From: Taxillus chinensis
Taxonomy: Eukaryota; Streptophyta; Magnoliopsida; Santalales; Loranthaceae
Assembly: GCA_023512835.1 (NCBI GenBank)
Contig: CM042088.1
Location: 44,656,771 to 44,720,770 of the forward strand
Direction of reading: 5' to 3'
Length of the DNA: 64,000 bases
Shown: in pieces, positions 1 to 11,500 of the stretch
How the letters are laid out: the number at the start of each line of letters is the position of its first letter
How positions within the stretch are numbered: position 1 is the stretch's first letter
Made by a program: the position numbers and the translations under genes
Notes under the pieces: model-generated
Seen by the model: the letters and a program-made list of their open reading frames with translations, nothing else
Database searches by the model: none
What the model was told of the DNA's origin: nothing

Positions 1-3000
1 ATGCATGAACTCAAACAACTTATTCACAACCGTTTTCAAGAACTTCCAATGAGCTCTTAGAAATCTTGGATACTGTCCAACCACATACCTGAAACCCAAA
101 CAAAATTAAAATCAAAAAGACAAGGAAATGTTGAAAAACATTTACCATTTACAAACCTTCTTAAGATGCAACATGAGAGAGTACATAACTATTTTTATTT
201 CTTTTACTAGACAAAACAAAAGTTTCAAGAACTGGGTAATACCGCACAGTGATAATTAAGCAAAACACACCTTAAACTGCATATTGCTGAAGGATTCACT
301 TAAAGCTTCAAGACTAAATTTAGAAATTGGGAATTTATCTATTATTTAGGTCTTAATAGATTAGTTTTTCATTAACTAATTATAAGGTTAGTAATCTTTT
401 TGGATAAATTGAAATAAAATAGTATGGAGTAATCTTACTAGAATATTAGGTATAATTAGTGATAAATTAGATTAATCAAATTAGTTTCTTACCTAGATTT
501 TCTCCATCCTTTATATATATGTACTTTGTAATCATTTTGCTAATGAGAAGAATTATTATTTTTTCTCCGTACTTTTCAACAAGATATATTATGAACTAGG
601 ATATAATGTTCTTAATATGGCTTTTTAGCTAAACAAATTAGTCTCTTTGAGATTATCTAGGATTTCAAAACTACACTTATTGTTCTCCAAGTTGTTCAAC
701 GTAATATAAATTTCAAATATAAAACTTACATTATGTTACTAGCAATAACTGCTTTGTTATCTTTTCCTTTTGTAATTTCACATAAATTCAGCAGATCACG
801 AATGACCAGAACCAAAAATCTGTTTTCCTGCAGTGAATTGACAAAAACACATGCTAAGGTAGCCAGATTGGAAAACTATCATTAGAAGCTTCTTGAAGTC
901 ATATGCAAAACAGAACATACTAGTAAGTCAATTGGAAATTTAAAACATGTGAATTATGAATTAATTTTTAGCAGAGCTGAATAAGAGAACATAGTGCATC
1001 CAAAATAAAACATGCAAGGAGCAAATCAAACATTGCTTACAAACCCAGAAGGTTAAACAAACCAGCGCATATCTGACAGACAAAACCAATATCAAAGGGG
1101 GAAATGAAGGAATGTCATGTCCAGAAACTGGGTATGTGGGGTCTTTTTCATTTGAGTTCTTTAATTTGGAGAACTGGATAAAAAGAAGATACAAGAAACT
1201 TGACAGCTAAGCAGCTGATATGACAATGATATTGGGTGAATTCTGCAACTGGCCTTTCTTACCACGCAAATATTATTTCCATCTCCAATTTACTTATTTA
1301 CTGTACTGTTTACCCAACACAGCCAGCAGTTAATATGCCCAGGGAAAAAATAAAGGGTAGGTGGATTCCTCACCCTGCCTCTCTTGCTGTGCCCCCAGCC
1401 AGCATGTAATTAACCTTGGCACAGCAAGATGATCTTCACACTAATGCAACAAACAATTGCATGTATTAAAATAAATCCAAATCTTCTGGACATCTCTTAG
1501 GAAAACTAAATGAACAGTAGTGAAATAAATGTACCTTCCATAATATACTAAAAAAAAGGAGATAGTGATAAAGACATAAGACGAAATATATTGATACAGA
1601 AGCACAACCAAAAGATTCAAACAAGAGCCACATTAAAATTGGATTATGAAAATGGAGCAAACCTGCTCTTCTGCCATGGAACCAGACACCGATCCAATAG
1701 CCCAACATAGTGTGTTTAAGTTGTTCCAGGTCCAATCTTCACCATTCAACTGTCTACTTAATTTTCTCAGCATCTAGAGAACACAACATATTCGCATTAG
1801 TAAATCATGAGTGAACAAAATTCAAAGTTTTGTCTGAAAAATAATTTTTAAAGGTTGTAATAGGTTCCCAATCAGATGAAAAGTTACACGTTTCATATTT
1901 AGTTCACACGTGACTATTATCTCATAAAAGTTTATTTTAAACAAAATTACAACAAAAAACTCAAGATTATGAAAAGAACATTGGATAATTAAAGCTGCCT
2001 ATCAAGAGGGTACAAGCATGCAACGATGCATCATCCTTCTTAGAAGATCTAGAGAATATAATAAACATAAAGCTAGCTATCAAGAACGTACAAGTATGCA
2101 TGGATGCATCATCCATCTTAGAAGAACAAGTGAATAAATTCATCACCTGCTTCTCAGTGTCCTCGTGATCAAGGTGTGACAAGTAGATCAGTGTTTCTCT
2201 CATGATCTGCACCAATAAAGCTCATCAGAAATATACAAGGCGTGTTAACAAATTGCATTAAAAAAGCTTCATAAACCATAACATAAAAGCTACAAAAGAA
2301 ATGAGAAATTTTCTCATTGTTCAATAAACCCAGCAAGCCTAACACAAATAACAAGCGTTTAAACAACTGCTTTTTCAGAGCTAATTAAGGAAACCTTAAG
2401 GAAAATGATTTCAACACATTCCCATATTCTCATTATTGATTCTACTTAATTTAAAAATGAAAGAACCAATTTCTTTATTTTAAAATACAGAATGTTGTTT
2501 CTCTATATGGCTCCACAAGTTACATTTCCACCCCCTTTTGCATTAAATTCAAAAGCTACATTCTTTATAACCATTTTTCTTTCTTTTTCTTTCATGGCTA
2601 TAGGAGATCATATGACAGACGAGAAAAGTTAGTATTTAATGTTCTGCAACTGATAGACAGGTATCGGGAAAAAATTGGGCATTAAATATTGTTTAACAAG
2701 TTGAACAAAAAAAATCCTTATAATAAATGCATAAAAATCTAATGCATAGAATGCACACCTTATATTGAACAAGGACATCATTGTCCTTCATTGTTTCACG
2801 GACAATATTCCCATTTTCATCTTCAACAATGAGAACCTCTTCTGGCTTAGCCATGCGACTAATCATAAGCAACCGTAGTTTTGACATTGGTTCTGCATAA
2901 AGTTGTCTTCGATGCAGAACCTGTGGTCCAAGGCCATCCATCATATGATTAAGAAACGGAACCTGTTGATACCAAAGTTAGAAACAATCTAATATCAAAT

Positions 3001-6000
3001 AACAACTCGTCTATCAAAAAATATGCCTACATTAAACAAAAGATTTATACATTATATCTTTTGGGAAAACAGTTTTTAAAACAAAAAATTCAAATCAAAT
3101 ACTGACTGCTATAAATAGTAAACCAAGGTTAATGAATATGCAGAACACAATCAAAATCCTCCATCAACTGGCATTCTAAAATCCCCACAGCTCATTCCCT
3201 AACAGTAAAAGCTGCTTTAATTGTAAGACAAGCACTCAACTAATAAACAAAAAAGAAAATATTCAATGACACACCTCACATAGATTCTAATATAAAATGC
3301 TTGGCAATATGACAGCTGCCAATAATGAAATTTTAATTATTTTATCCTTATAATCTTACAAGTATGCACACTCATCCAGGAAAACAATATTCTATTAAAA
3401 AAACACCAATGCACAGTGCAAAGATAATAGTTAAGAGCTCCTGCTGTCGTAGTCAACAAAACTCTGCAAGAAGCATTAAAATGAGGTATTAAACAAGTAA
3501 CATGACAAATGACCACATAAGTCAGGTGTCATGCAAGGCCAAGGTAACACACGTGTGTATGTAGGGATATCAGCTAACTTTTGTTAGTAATGCTACTCTG
3601 TGTCAAGCTCATAAGCCTGCAGATATGCTGAAGAATATGCCAGGTATTTTCTTTTGATCTGTAGAAAAAACTAAATTCATAAAATAAGAACCGCTTATTT
3701 TATCCATACTAAGACACAATAGCAAGGGAGAAACAATCTAGAAAGGCAATAAGTTGAAACCTCAACAAGACAAGAAATATCTGTATCTCTAAAGCAAGCC
3801 TACCCTATCCTAAGCACCAATAGACCCATTAGTATAAAGAAATTAATTTACCTGCAGACCCATTAAGCTAGCAGTTGTGGCAGGATTATTAATGTTATGT
3901 TGTGGCTCAAATAGCTCTGAGACTAAGGAATTCCAATAATCCAAGCAAACCTGTTAGATTGTATAATTGAATATAACAGACCAAATCAAACATCTCATTG
4001 AGAACCCAAAAGAGACAGCATTACTATACCTTAAAAACTTCTGTGTCATCCACATATGAGATGTTGATTAGATATTGAAGCCCTACAAGAAGCGCAGACA
4101 TGTTCTCTTGAGAGGATTCCAACACTTGAATATGAGACTGCAAAAAGCTTTCGATTTAGCAAGGCTATGTCACCCAAGAAAAAAAAGGCTTTGTCCGAAG
4201 GAGAAACATTATTTCTTTCAAATAAATTTCCTTGGTAACCAGGCAAGGCAATGACAAAAAGCTTAAAACAGCTATTTCACTAAGAGGGGAAAACTTGCCT
4301 GGTAAAATGAAGTGAAAAACAACGCCAAATTCTGAACAAATGCCTAAAATAACAAACCAGGGAACATATTATTTTTAGTGAATCAAACCAACAGCCTAGA
4401 AGCCTTTTGTATATAAAAAGCCACCTGTTCCTCGCTGGATCCATGCACATAAGCGTCAGGAATGTTTGTATGAAGAGGGATAATAGTCTACATGAGAATA
4501 AATTCAAACCATAGATCAGTAAAAAAATGGTATAAACATCTACTACAGGATATTCCATTGGGCAAGCCATGCCATTGGGCAACTACAGATATAACATCCA
4601 CCCATCTCTAAACAGCTACAAATAATGTGCTCACCTGTAATTGCGCCATGAATATCTTATACATTTTCACATACTGCATGTAGAAATCTTCAATACTAAG
4701 GCCAGCAACCTGTGAGAATAAACAGGTCAACTATCTGCCAAGAAGCCAATCAAATAACTCTCTTATTTAATAAGAATACATAAGTACCTCTGTTAAACAC
4801 TGGAGGGTAAGATTCCGATATGCAGGCACAGGGAAGAAATTCAAAAGCGTCTCTAGCTATCAGGCATGAACCAAAAAAAGGTCCATCAGATTGATGAAAA
4901 CAATAGAGTATTAATTTCAAGTATTTCAAAAATCATGTACAAACCAGTGAGGACTCAAATATGTATCCCAGAGGAATCCATGAAAGAAAAGCATGTAATG
5001 TTGCCAATGTTGCCCGTATAAGCTCAGCTCTTTGAGATGCTGATAGCACATATAAGCATAACTCATGAATGAGCTGAAACTCACTGAAAACCAACCAGGT
5101 AATCGTCTCAATAAAATAGAAACATTGCAAGACAATAAAAAACGGGAGAATCAAATCAGACCTGTCAGGTATTCAAATAGCACAAAAGCTAAGCCAAATT
5201 GCAAAATTGCAGTAACAACCTAAACAAGAAGACACCTTGATGCATGGAGTTTTAACAACCCCCAGTCCCCCACCCAACAAGAGCAAGGAAAAAATCTGGA
5301 AATAGTGAACATAGAAGTTCAATGTAACAAGTGGAACATGAGTCCACTTCTGTTAGACTCATTTACTTAAGAAAACTAAAATATTTTCAAGTATATTTAG
5401 ATCCACAAATTCACTCTGGAAACATGGAAGACCGTGATTTATCTAGAAAATTTGACCTCTTTGCAGAAGTAGATAAGGTTTACATAAACACAAAATACAA
5501 AACAATGCATAAAACAATCATTCAGAATGGAAAGTCACAAAATAATTACCTATTCATTGAATTTTTAAGCCCCTTGATCTTCTGCTGAGTCATCTCCCCT
5601 TTGGAGAAATCAAAAACCTCTTCACTTAAAAGCTGAGTCAAGAGCTTATGTTATACACTCTTTTATCACAAAAAGGTATATGTTATTTAATAAAAAATTA
5701 AAACAATATGCAGAAAGGAAAAACATGGAGCTTACTTTCAAGATAGCCATGCAATTCTCACAGATTGTTTCACTAGTTTTTGCTGCTGAAACAAGATCAG
5801 GAATAAAACTGTGCCATCTTGCTGGCCACTCATGCTTCAGTACCTACATTTCAAAGCCATGTGCAATAAAAACAACACTTGACATTAAAGACCAGTAATT
5901 GGGTAGCAGAACAATCAAACACCACCTACAGTAGTAAACATGTTAGAGCATTCACACCTGACTCAACAAAGTTTAGCTAAAATTTAGCTAAAAAAACAGT

Positions 6001-9000
6001 TTTACAAAATTTAGCTAGACACTTTGTCCGAACAACCTTTTAGCTTTTTTAATAAAATATTAATTTTATTAAAATCTTTTGCTCAAGGACGATCAGGGCA
6101 GAGAAGTTGCAAGTCAGGATCAATCCTTGCCGCAAAAGTCATCGAGGCCGATCTGGGCAAGGTTCGGCATCCCCTCCCCCACCTCCTATGCTGTCCGCTC
6201 ATAAACCCCACAAGACGCCACCCCAAAAGGCGATACGCTATTCCCCCTAATCCCATACGAGCTGAGCTTGGCTCAAGCATACTTCACTAGCCCTCAAACG
6301 TGACCACTCCATACAATGAATTGCACCTTGATTGCGGGTCATGCCCCCCAATTTAAAACAAAGGATCAGACCCCACCCTCTCTCTCCATATCTACTTTTT
6401 CACAACCACTCCTTTCTCATATATACTATCTGTTTTGATTTTCTGAACCAGAGAGGCGCTTATGTCGAGAGAGGGGGGCAGAACTGTTTGTTTTAGATTC
6501 ACACACATAATATGATGGACAAAAGCTCCCATTCATCTGAAGAGTTAACCGAAAACCCCACCACCAGGGGCCAGCACCACCACTATGATCAATTGCTGCG
6601 CTAGCTCCTCTCCCCAACCACTGCTGCAGAATCTGCCGCCACTGGTGTACAATATCAACAAGATGAGTTTGGAGAGGTGGTCCATAAGCTCACCAACACC
6701 CTCACTCACGAGCACAGCAGCAATAACCCACCCCTAAGCCTCAAACACCCCTTGACCGCCCCCCCTCAGCTGTCAAACTTTGGGCAGGTCTCTTCCACCT
6801 CAACCTTCCCGTCCTTCCTATCCATCCACTCTGCCACCACCACCGATTTCAATCCCAATCACCTCTCTTGACCGTTGAATATTCCCCAACGTCAACGTCT
6901 GGAGGGTTGAAGAGGGGATTCAGTTGTGTGGAGGGAGGGAGTAGCAGTTGTGGTGAGGGAGATGAGGAAGGAGCCAAGAAGGGGGCAGGAGGAATAAAAT
7001 AATAATAATAATAATATTTGACTGGCAAAATTCACTAACCAAATTTCACGAAGCATTTGACTGTTTTATAGCAATAGAGAGCCCAATGTGAACTGCTTTT
7101 GCATTATCTAATTTTTAGCTATAATTTAAATTTAGTGAATCCGGTATAAATGCTCTTAGACAAACTAAATTAAGCCAAAGACGGAAAACACTTGGCATAA
7201 ATTCATTAAAAAAAATCCTTACAAACATAATAATCCAATCCAAATTAACTAGCATTCAGTCATCACGGTGAGAAGCAAAAGGTATAAATACAGGAATGAA
7301 AAGTTGTTTGTGACCTCTTTACTATAAGGCACAAATATTTTACACGAACCTGACAACTCTTTATCGTAATAGGGAAACATATTATTTACCTGAACCAATA
7401 TGATATTAAGTTTGTTGACATATAGTCTTTCTCTTCGAAAGGAAGCCTCAACACTTGAAAGCTAATCAAGAAAGATCAAAGTTTCAAAAATTATTAACAA
7501 TAGTGTCCAAAACATAGTTAAATAAAAATAAATTTAAATGTCAAAAGATGTATTGTTACATAAATATAAACCGATACCTGAACAATCACATCAGAAATAT
7601 AATTTTTCATTCCATCACGTTGTTCAAGAGGCAATGCATTCCACCTATACTTAATAACACTTTCCAGCACCTGCAGAAACAAATGTGCAAAGATAATGTA
7701 ACACTAACCTAAAAAACAAGGGAAAAAGGAGAAACTACCAAGGCAACATACCATTGTAATTTCTTTGTAGTATTCAAACATGCTTTCAATTTTTAGCAGG
7801 ACACAGGACTTTTTATATGCATATTGTGATGAGGGTTTAAAAGGAGGAAGTACAATCTGCTTTTAACTTTGGCTGGTTCAAGGCAATTAACATATAATTT
7901 GGAGATGAAGAAAAAAAAACAATAAGCTTTTTGTTACGAGGTTTAACCCTTCAAATTATGCTAGGTCCACGGACAAAAAAAACAATTAGGACAAGCTTCT
8001 ACAATGTAAGGTAATATAGACGAAATTTGCGACACCACCGAGAATTGTAGTAACTATCTAGGGTCTAGTGCATTGGTGTAGTCGCCCCATTGTATTTTGG
8101 TGGTCAGGGGTTCAAATCAGCCTCTCTGAAAAGAAAAGAAAAGGAGAGAGATACTAGGCATTCCCCTTCCCCACACCCCACAGTGTGGGAGTTTCGACAT
8201 TAGATACACCCAATTTTTCTTCTTTTTTTAGTAACTAGGGAGACTTTACAAAATGAATTAACCAACCAAAATAAATTATAATATATAAACCATTTATTAA
8301 TATGAAAATAATGAAAACTCAAGCTCACCTGTAATGCAAAGAATTTGGTATTCAGATTTTGTGTATTTTGTAGAATGTGCACTACTTGAAGCCACATATC
8401 AGGATTGGTTTGCAACTCCCTTAAAATTTGATCTGCAGCTGTTCGCTGAAAATCATAGGAAAATAATGAGTCAAGTAGAATTTTAATCATTTCCAAAACA
8501 TAACTCGAATGAGGCAATTACACAAAACAGTATACATATAAATTCACTGATATTGTTACTCCCTAACCCCATTCCATACATCCAATTAAAGATAAATAAA
8601 ATCCTTGAGTATTCAGAATAAGTTTTCGAGTGTGACTAAGACTTCTAATTTTGTAAAAAAAAAAAAAAAAAAAGTGTAAGAAGCTGGTGCTTTTTCAGCT
8701 CATCACATGACACCAAGTCAACAACCAATATATGTGATCAGACACTTTTAAAATGGGAGAGGATTCTTTATTATACAGTGGAAGTCTGCCATATGGTTGC
8801 GCAACATATGTTAACATAAACAAAGTTGTAAATATTTTTATAGATGGATAGATATTAAAGTGAAGGAATACTTAATTTCCCGGAAAATGAACTTTATTTG
8901 ATGATATTTGTTTAGAGGGCATGGAATGTCAATTTATTAATAAAAAAAGAATTACAACCAAAAGATGAGGAGCATGACAAGAATGTATAGTAATAATATA

Positions 9001-9616
9001 AAAAGTTAACCAAAATTTTCCTTAATTTTGTTGAGAATCGGTGTAAAATAAATTCAAACACGCACAAGATGCTCTCATCCCTAAAATGCCTCGAGAAATC
9101 ATCTAAACATATTGAATGCAGCATGTTCTTTAGGCGATGGAGTGTAACTAAAAAACCTAATCAGTAATCACCACCATTTACCCCGAAAATAATAACAGAG
9201 TACCGATAATGAGATATAATTGAACCCATATCGCGAAGCCAAAACATTCTAATGGAGTAGGGGAGGTGGAACTACACAGAAACAACACCAATCCTCGAAG
9301 TTAAGTCAATCGAGGAAACACTATGCTTGGACAGTTGGACCTGAAAAGTTCTCAAACTGAATAGGATGCTGAATGCTGAAAACGCATTCATTCATTCCAT
9401 TCCCGTCCCATTTTCGCACAAACCAAACAAGCGCGACACGCAAGAAAATAGCGAGCGCTAACACTGACACGCTGCCCTGCCAGAAAAACACTGACACAAT
9501 GCGCGGCGGACACTAACCTCCTCCTTGGAACCAGTGCCGTAGAATGCGGCGACGGTGGCGTCGAGTAAGGGGACATCGATGGGCTGGCTCAGGTCCTTGA
9601 GCTTCTCCGCCGCCAT
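1..9616 (-). CDS. XPO1: Exportin-1 (XPO1/CRM1), N-terminal 577 residues; 3' part beyond window
   Basis: Nuclear export receptor of the importin-beta/karyopherin family; with RanGTP it carries NES-bearing cargo through nuclear pores. Eighteen exons are visible, in transcription order: 9616-9518, 8445-8329, 7670-7578, 7461-7390, 5843-5736, 5632-5550, 5083-4945, 4856-4788, 4709-4635, 4487-4425, 4343-4299, 4137-4030, 3950-3852, 2962-2759, 2206-2147, 1773-1663, 827-730, 88-1. They sum to 1731 bp (577 codons), a little over half of the usual ~1075 aa. The protein starts [15 protein letters not shown], as in Arabidopsis XPO1A/B, and runs collinearly to [20 protein letters not shown] at the window edge. 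HEAT repeats cover the visible part. The NES-groove cysteine, target of leptomycin B in other species, is present as Cys531 in RDLLNLCE. The 4298-4138 intron has a GC donor. The 7389-5844 intron holds a DNA transposon. Head to head with the K/HDEL receptor gene. Confidence 0.98.
1991..2128. repeat. Two-copy tandem duplication in XPO1 intron
   Basis: Two ~60-bp units starting near 1991 and 2069 (period about 78 bp) share the core GCATCATCC followed by CTTAGAAGA, and a common start AAAGCT. They differ at scattered bases, so the duplication is not recent. It lies in the intron between exons 2206-2147 and 1773-1663 and is non-coding. Confidence 0.75.
5946..7155. mobile_element. Harbinger-type non-autonomous DNA transposon in XPO1 intron
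   Basis: A 1210-bp insertion in the intron between XPO1 exons 7461-7390 and 5843-5736. The ends are imperfect inverted repeats: GAGCATTCACACC on the left, and GAGCATTTATACC when the right end is read in reverse. Both ends are flanked by TTA (5943-5945 and 7156-7158), the 3-bp target duplication typical of PIF/Harbinger elements. Subterminal TAGCTAAA motifs occur near both ends. The interior (about 6090-6960) is clearly more GC-rich than the surroundings, suggesting captured sequence, but I recognise no protein in it. No transposase is visible, so it would be non-autonomous. A (TAA)n tract lies near 6998-7015. Confidence 0.75.
8045..8210 (+). repeat. Possible tRNA-derived SINE in XPO1 intron
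   Basis: Contains a tRNA-like B-box, GGTTCAAATC, at 8109-8118, preceded by a plausible A-box region around 8070-8090. The downstream body ends in pyrimidine-rich text with TTTCGACATT. It lies antisense in the intron between exons 8445-8329 and 7670-7578. There is no cloverleaf, so it is not a tRNA gene. No clear target duplication was found. Confidence 0.4.
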
Positions 9617-9890
9617 GGAGGGAAGAGAGATCGAAGCTCGGAGATGCAAATTTCAAACCCTAGAAAGTGTTCGGCGAGTGGTCTCTGCTGTTGCCAGCGG
9701 CGAGGGAGAGGGAGAGAGGGAGCGAGAGAGACCGCTTGAATTTGAAGCGGAGTAGGGAGAGCCAGAGAGCCAGAGAGCCAGAGAGAGAGAGAGACTTTGA
9801 AATGAAAGAAGAGGGACAGGTGTCACGGATCGCATGCTTTTTTACCTGCATCTTCCCTCCTCTTTTCTATACTGCGAGTACCTGGTGCGC
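9617..9890 (-). promoter_or_regulatory. XPO1 5' UTR / proximal promoter with CT-rich tract and telo-box
   Basis: Immediately upstream of the XPO1 ATG (9616). On the plus strand AAACCCTAGA, a telo-box-like motif common in 5' leaders of plant growth-related genes, lies near 9655-9664. It is followed by a long GA-rich stretch (9700-9800) including tandem GCCAGAGA units, which read as a CT-rich leader on the gene strand. The transcription start cannot be placed from sequence alone. Confidence 0.5.
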
Positions 9891-9899
9891 GTGACCGAG

Positions 9900-11320
9900 C
9901 GTAGAGTGAGAGCTTGAATTTTTGATAAATTAACATTGAAAAAAATATAAATAAATAAATAAAGGATCAACAAAAGTAATATAAAAAACAATATAACCAT
10001 GAGAAAACAATATAACGATGAGAGACAGAAATAAAATTTAATAACAATTTAATATGTTATTTGTTGTACATACATAAATAATTAAATATTAAAAATAAAT
10101 TTCAACACCCTTTTTATTTTATTTTTTATATCTAAATTTTATTATAGTAACTATTTAAAAATAATAAATTATTATTCATTCTTCACGTAATATTATATTA
10201 TTTCTTACTTTTCTGTCGTCTCTCGTCTCTCCTCCCTTCTTATTGAAGAAATGATGATATTATTTAATAAAAATAATATTATTTAAAAAAGTATTGTTAA
10301 AGTGCAAGTAAAAAAATGGCTATATGCACATAAACAAAATTCGATATGTATAGATAATTTGAAAAATGTTGTTGGACTTGCTCTAAGACATCTCTATCCA
10401 TTTTTATATATCTATACAATTATACTTATATTTATCTTCTAAATTTTAAATTTTATTTAACATACTTATATTTATCTTTTTATATTTTATATTTTTTTAA
10501 AAACATTGCAACTTGAAAAGTCTTATTATTTGTAGTACCTTTTTTATTAAACATATTGTTATTATTATTATTATTATTTGAAATCAAGTTCACAGTTGAA
10601 TATTGAGTCTTTTCCTCTTATTGTGTTTTAAGTTCATGCTTTTGTTGTTATTGCCATTGTCTTGTTTTTATTACATGCTAGTACTTGAGATACCGTATGC
10701 ATTAGAACCTTGATTTATAAAACTCTACAACAATACTCACACTTCACAAATTCTTTTTTGCAAAATTTAAGTTTAAACCTTCCATGCATATATTATTACG
10801 AAATCAAAAATTTCATGTAAAATTGTTTAAAATAACATTAATGTAAATTGACTGTCTTGATGATATAGCAATGCCAGCTAGAGGATTTGGGTATTTATTG
10901 TGGCAGAGATTGTGGCAGTTTGAAAGAAATGAACAATTCTAAGGTGAGTTTTACAGGCAAGATTCATAAAATTCATGTGATCACTTAAGTACAAATAAAG
11001 GTCAGTTAAGTAATTTTAACTTAAAAGTTATTTTATTCTTTTTATTTCATATCTATTAAATATGAAAAATATATTTTTTTTTCATTTGATTTTTAAGATA
11101 CCAAACAGATTGAAAATATTTGAACCATATTTTTTTTTTGTAATGTCCATATTTTATTCTTCAGACATATTATTATGTATCATAATATAATAGATGCTAT
11201 TTATGTTTTTTAACTCCATACATATGCTTTATCTATTTATTAATTTATAAAAAAAAAATAATCGCAAACAAAACAGCATATAAAAAATAATAAAAAAATT
11301 GAAAAAAATTTTTTTTTTTT
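9900..11320. other. AT-rich spacer between divergent XPO1 and K/HDEL receptor genes
   Basis: About 1.4 kb of strongly AT-rich sequence with simple ATT/TAA tracts (for example 10555-10575) and poly-T runs near 11310. No open frame resembling a protein, no RNA gene and no clear transposon ends were recognised. It presumably holds distal promoter sequence for both flanking genes. Confidence 0.6.
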
Positions 11321-11329
11321 GTTAAGATT

Positions 11330-11500
11330 GGGGAGAACCCGGTCCGCAGGTATTAAACAGTGAGCGGTCAGATCGGACGTCAACGGAAGGGAACGAAACT
11401 GCACAGGTCAGCGCCACGGCACAGTCAGCGCGTCGACTGAGAAGCTGGTCCGTCGCGAAGGGAGAGAGAGAGAGAGAGGGAGAACGAAGAAGAAGCATCC
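11330..11500 (+). promoter_or_regulatory. K/HDEL receptor leader and proximal promoter
   Basis: A GC-rich island just before the ATG at 11501. It contains the bZIP-type palindrome GACGTC at 11376-11381, a CCACG core near 11413, and a GA repeat (11461-11480) directly before the start codon. Unlike the HRD1 promoter, no complete CCAAT-N9-CCACG ER-stress element was found here. Confidence 0.4.

Noticed and set aside
6677..6871. Pro/Ser/Thr-rich open frame inside the Harbinger-type element
   Set aside because: Short, low-complexity, no transposase or known domain.
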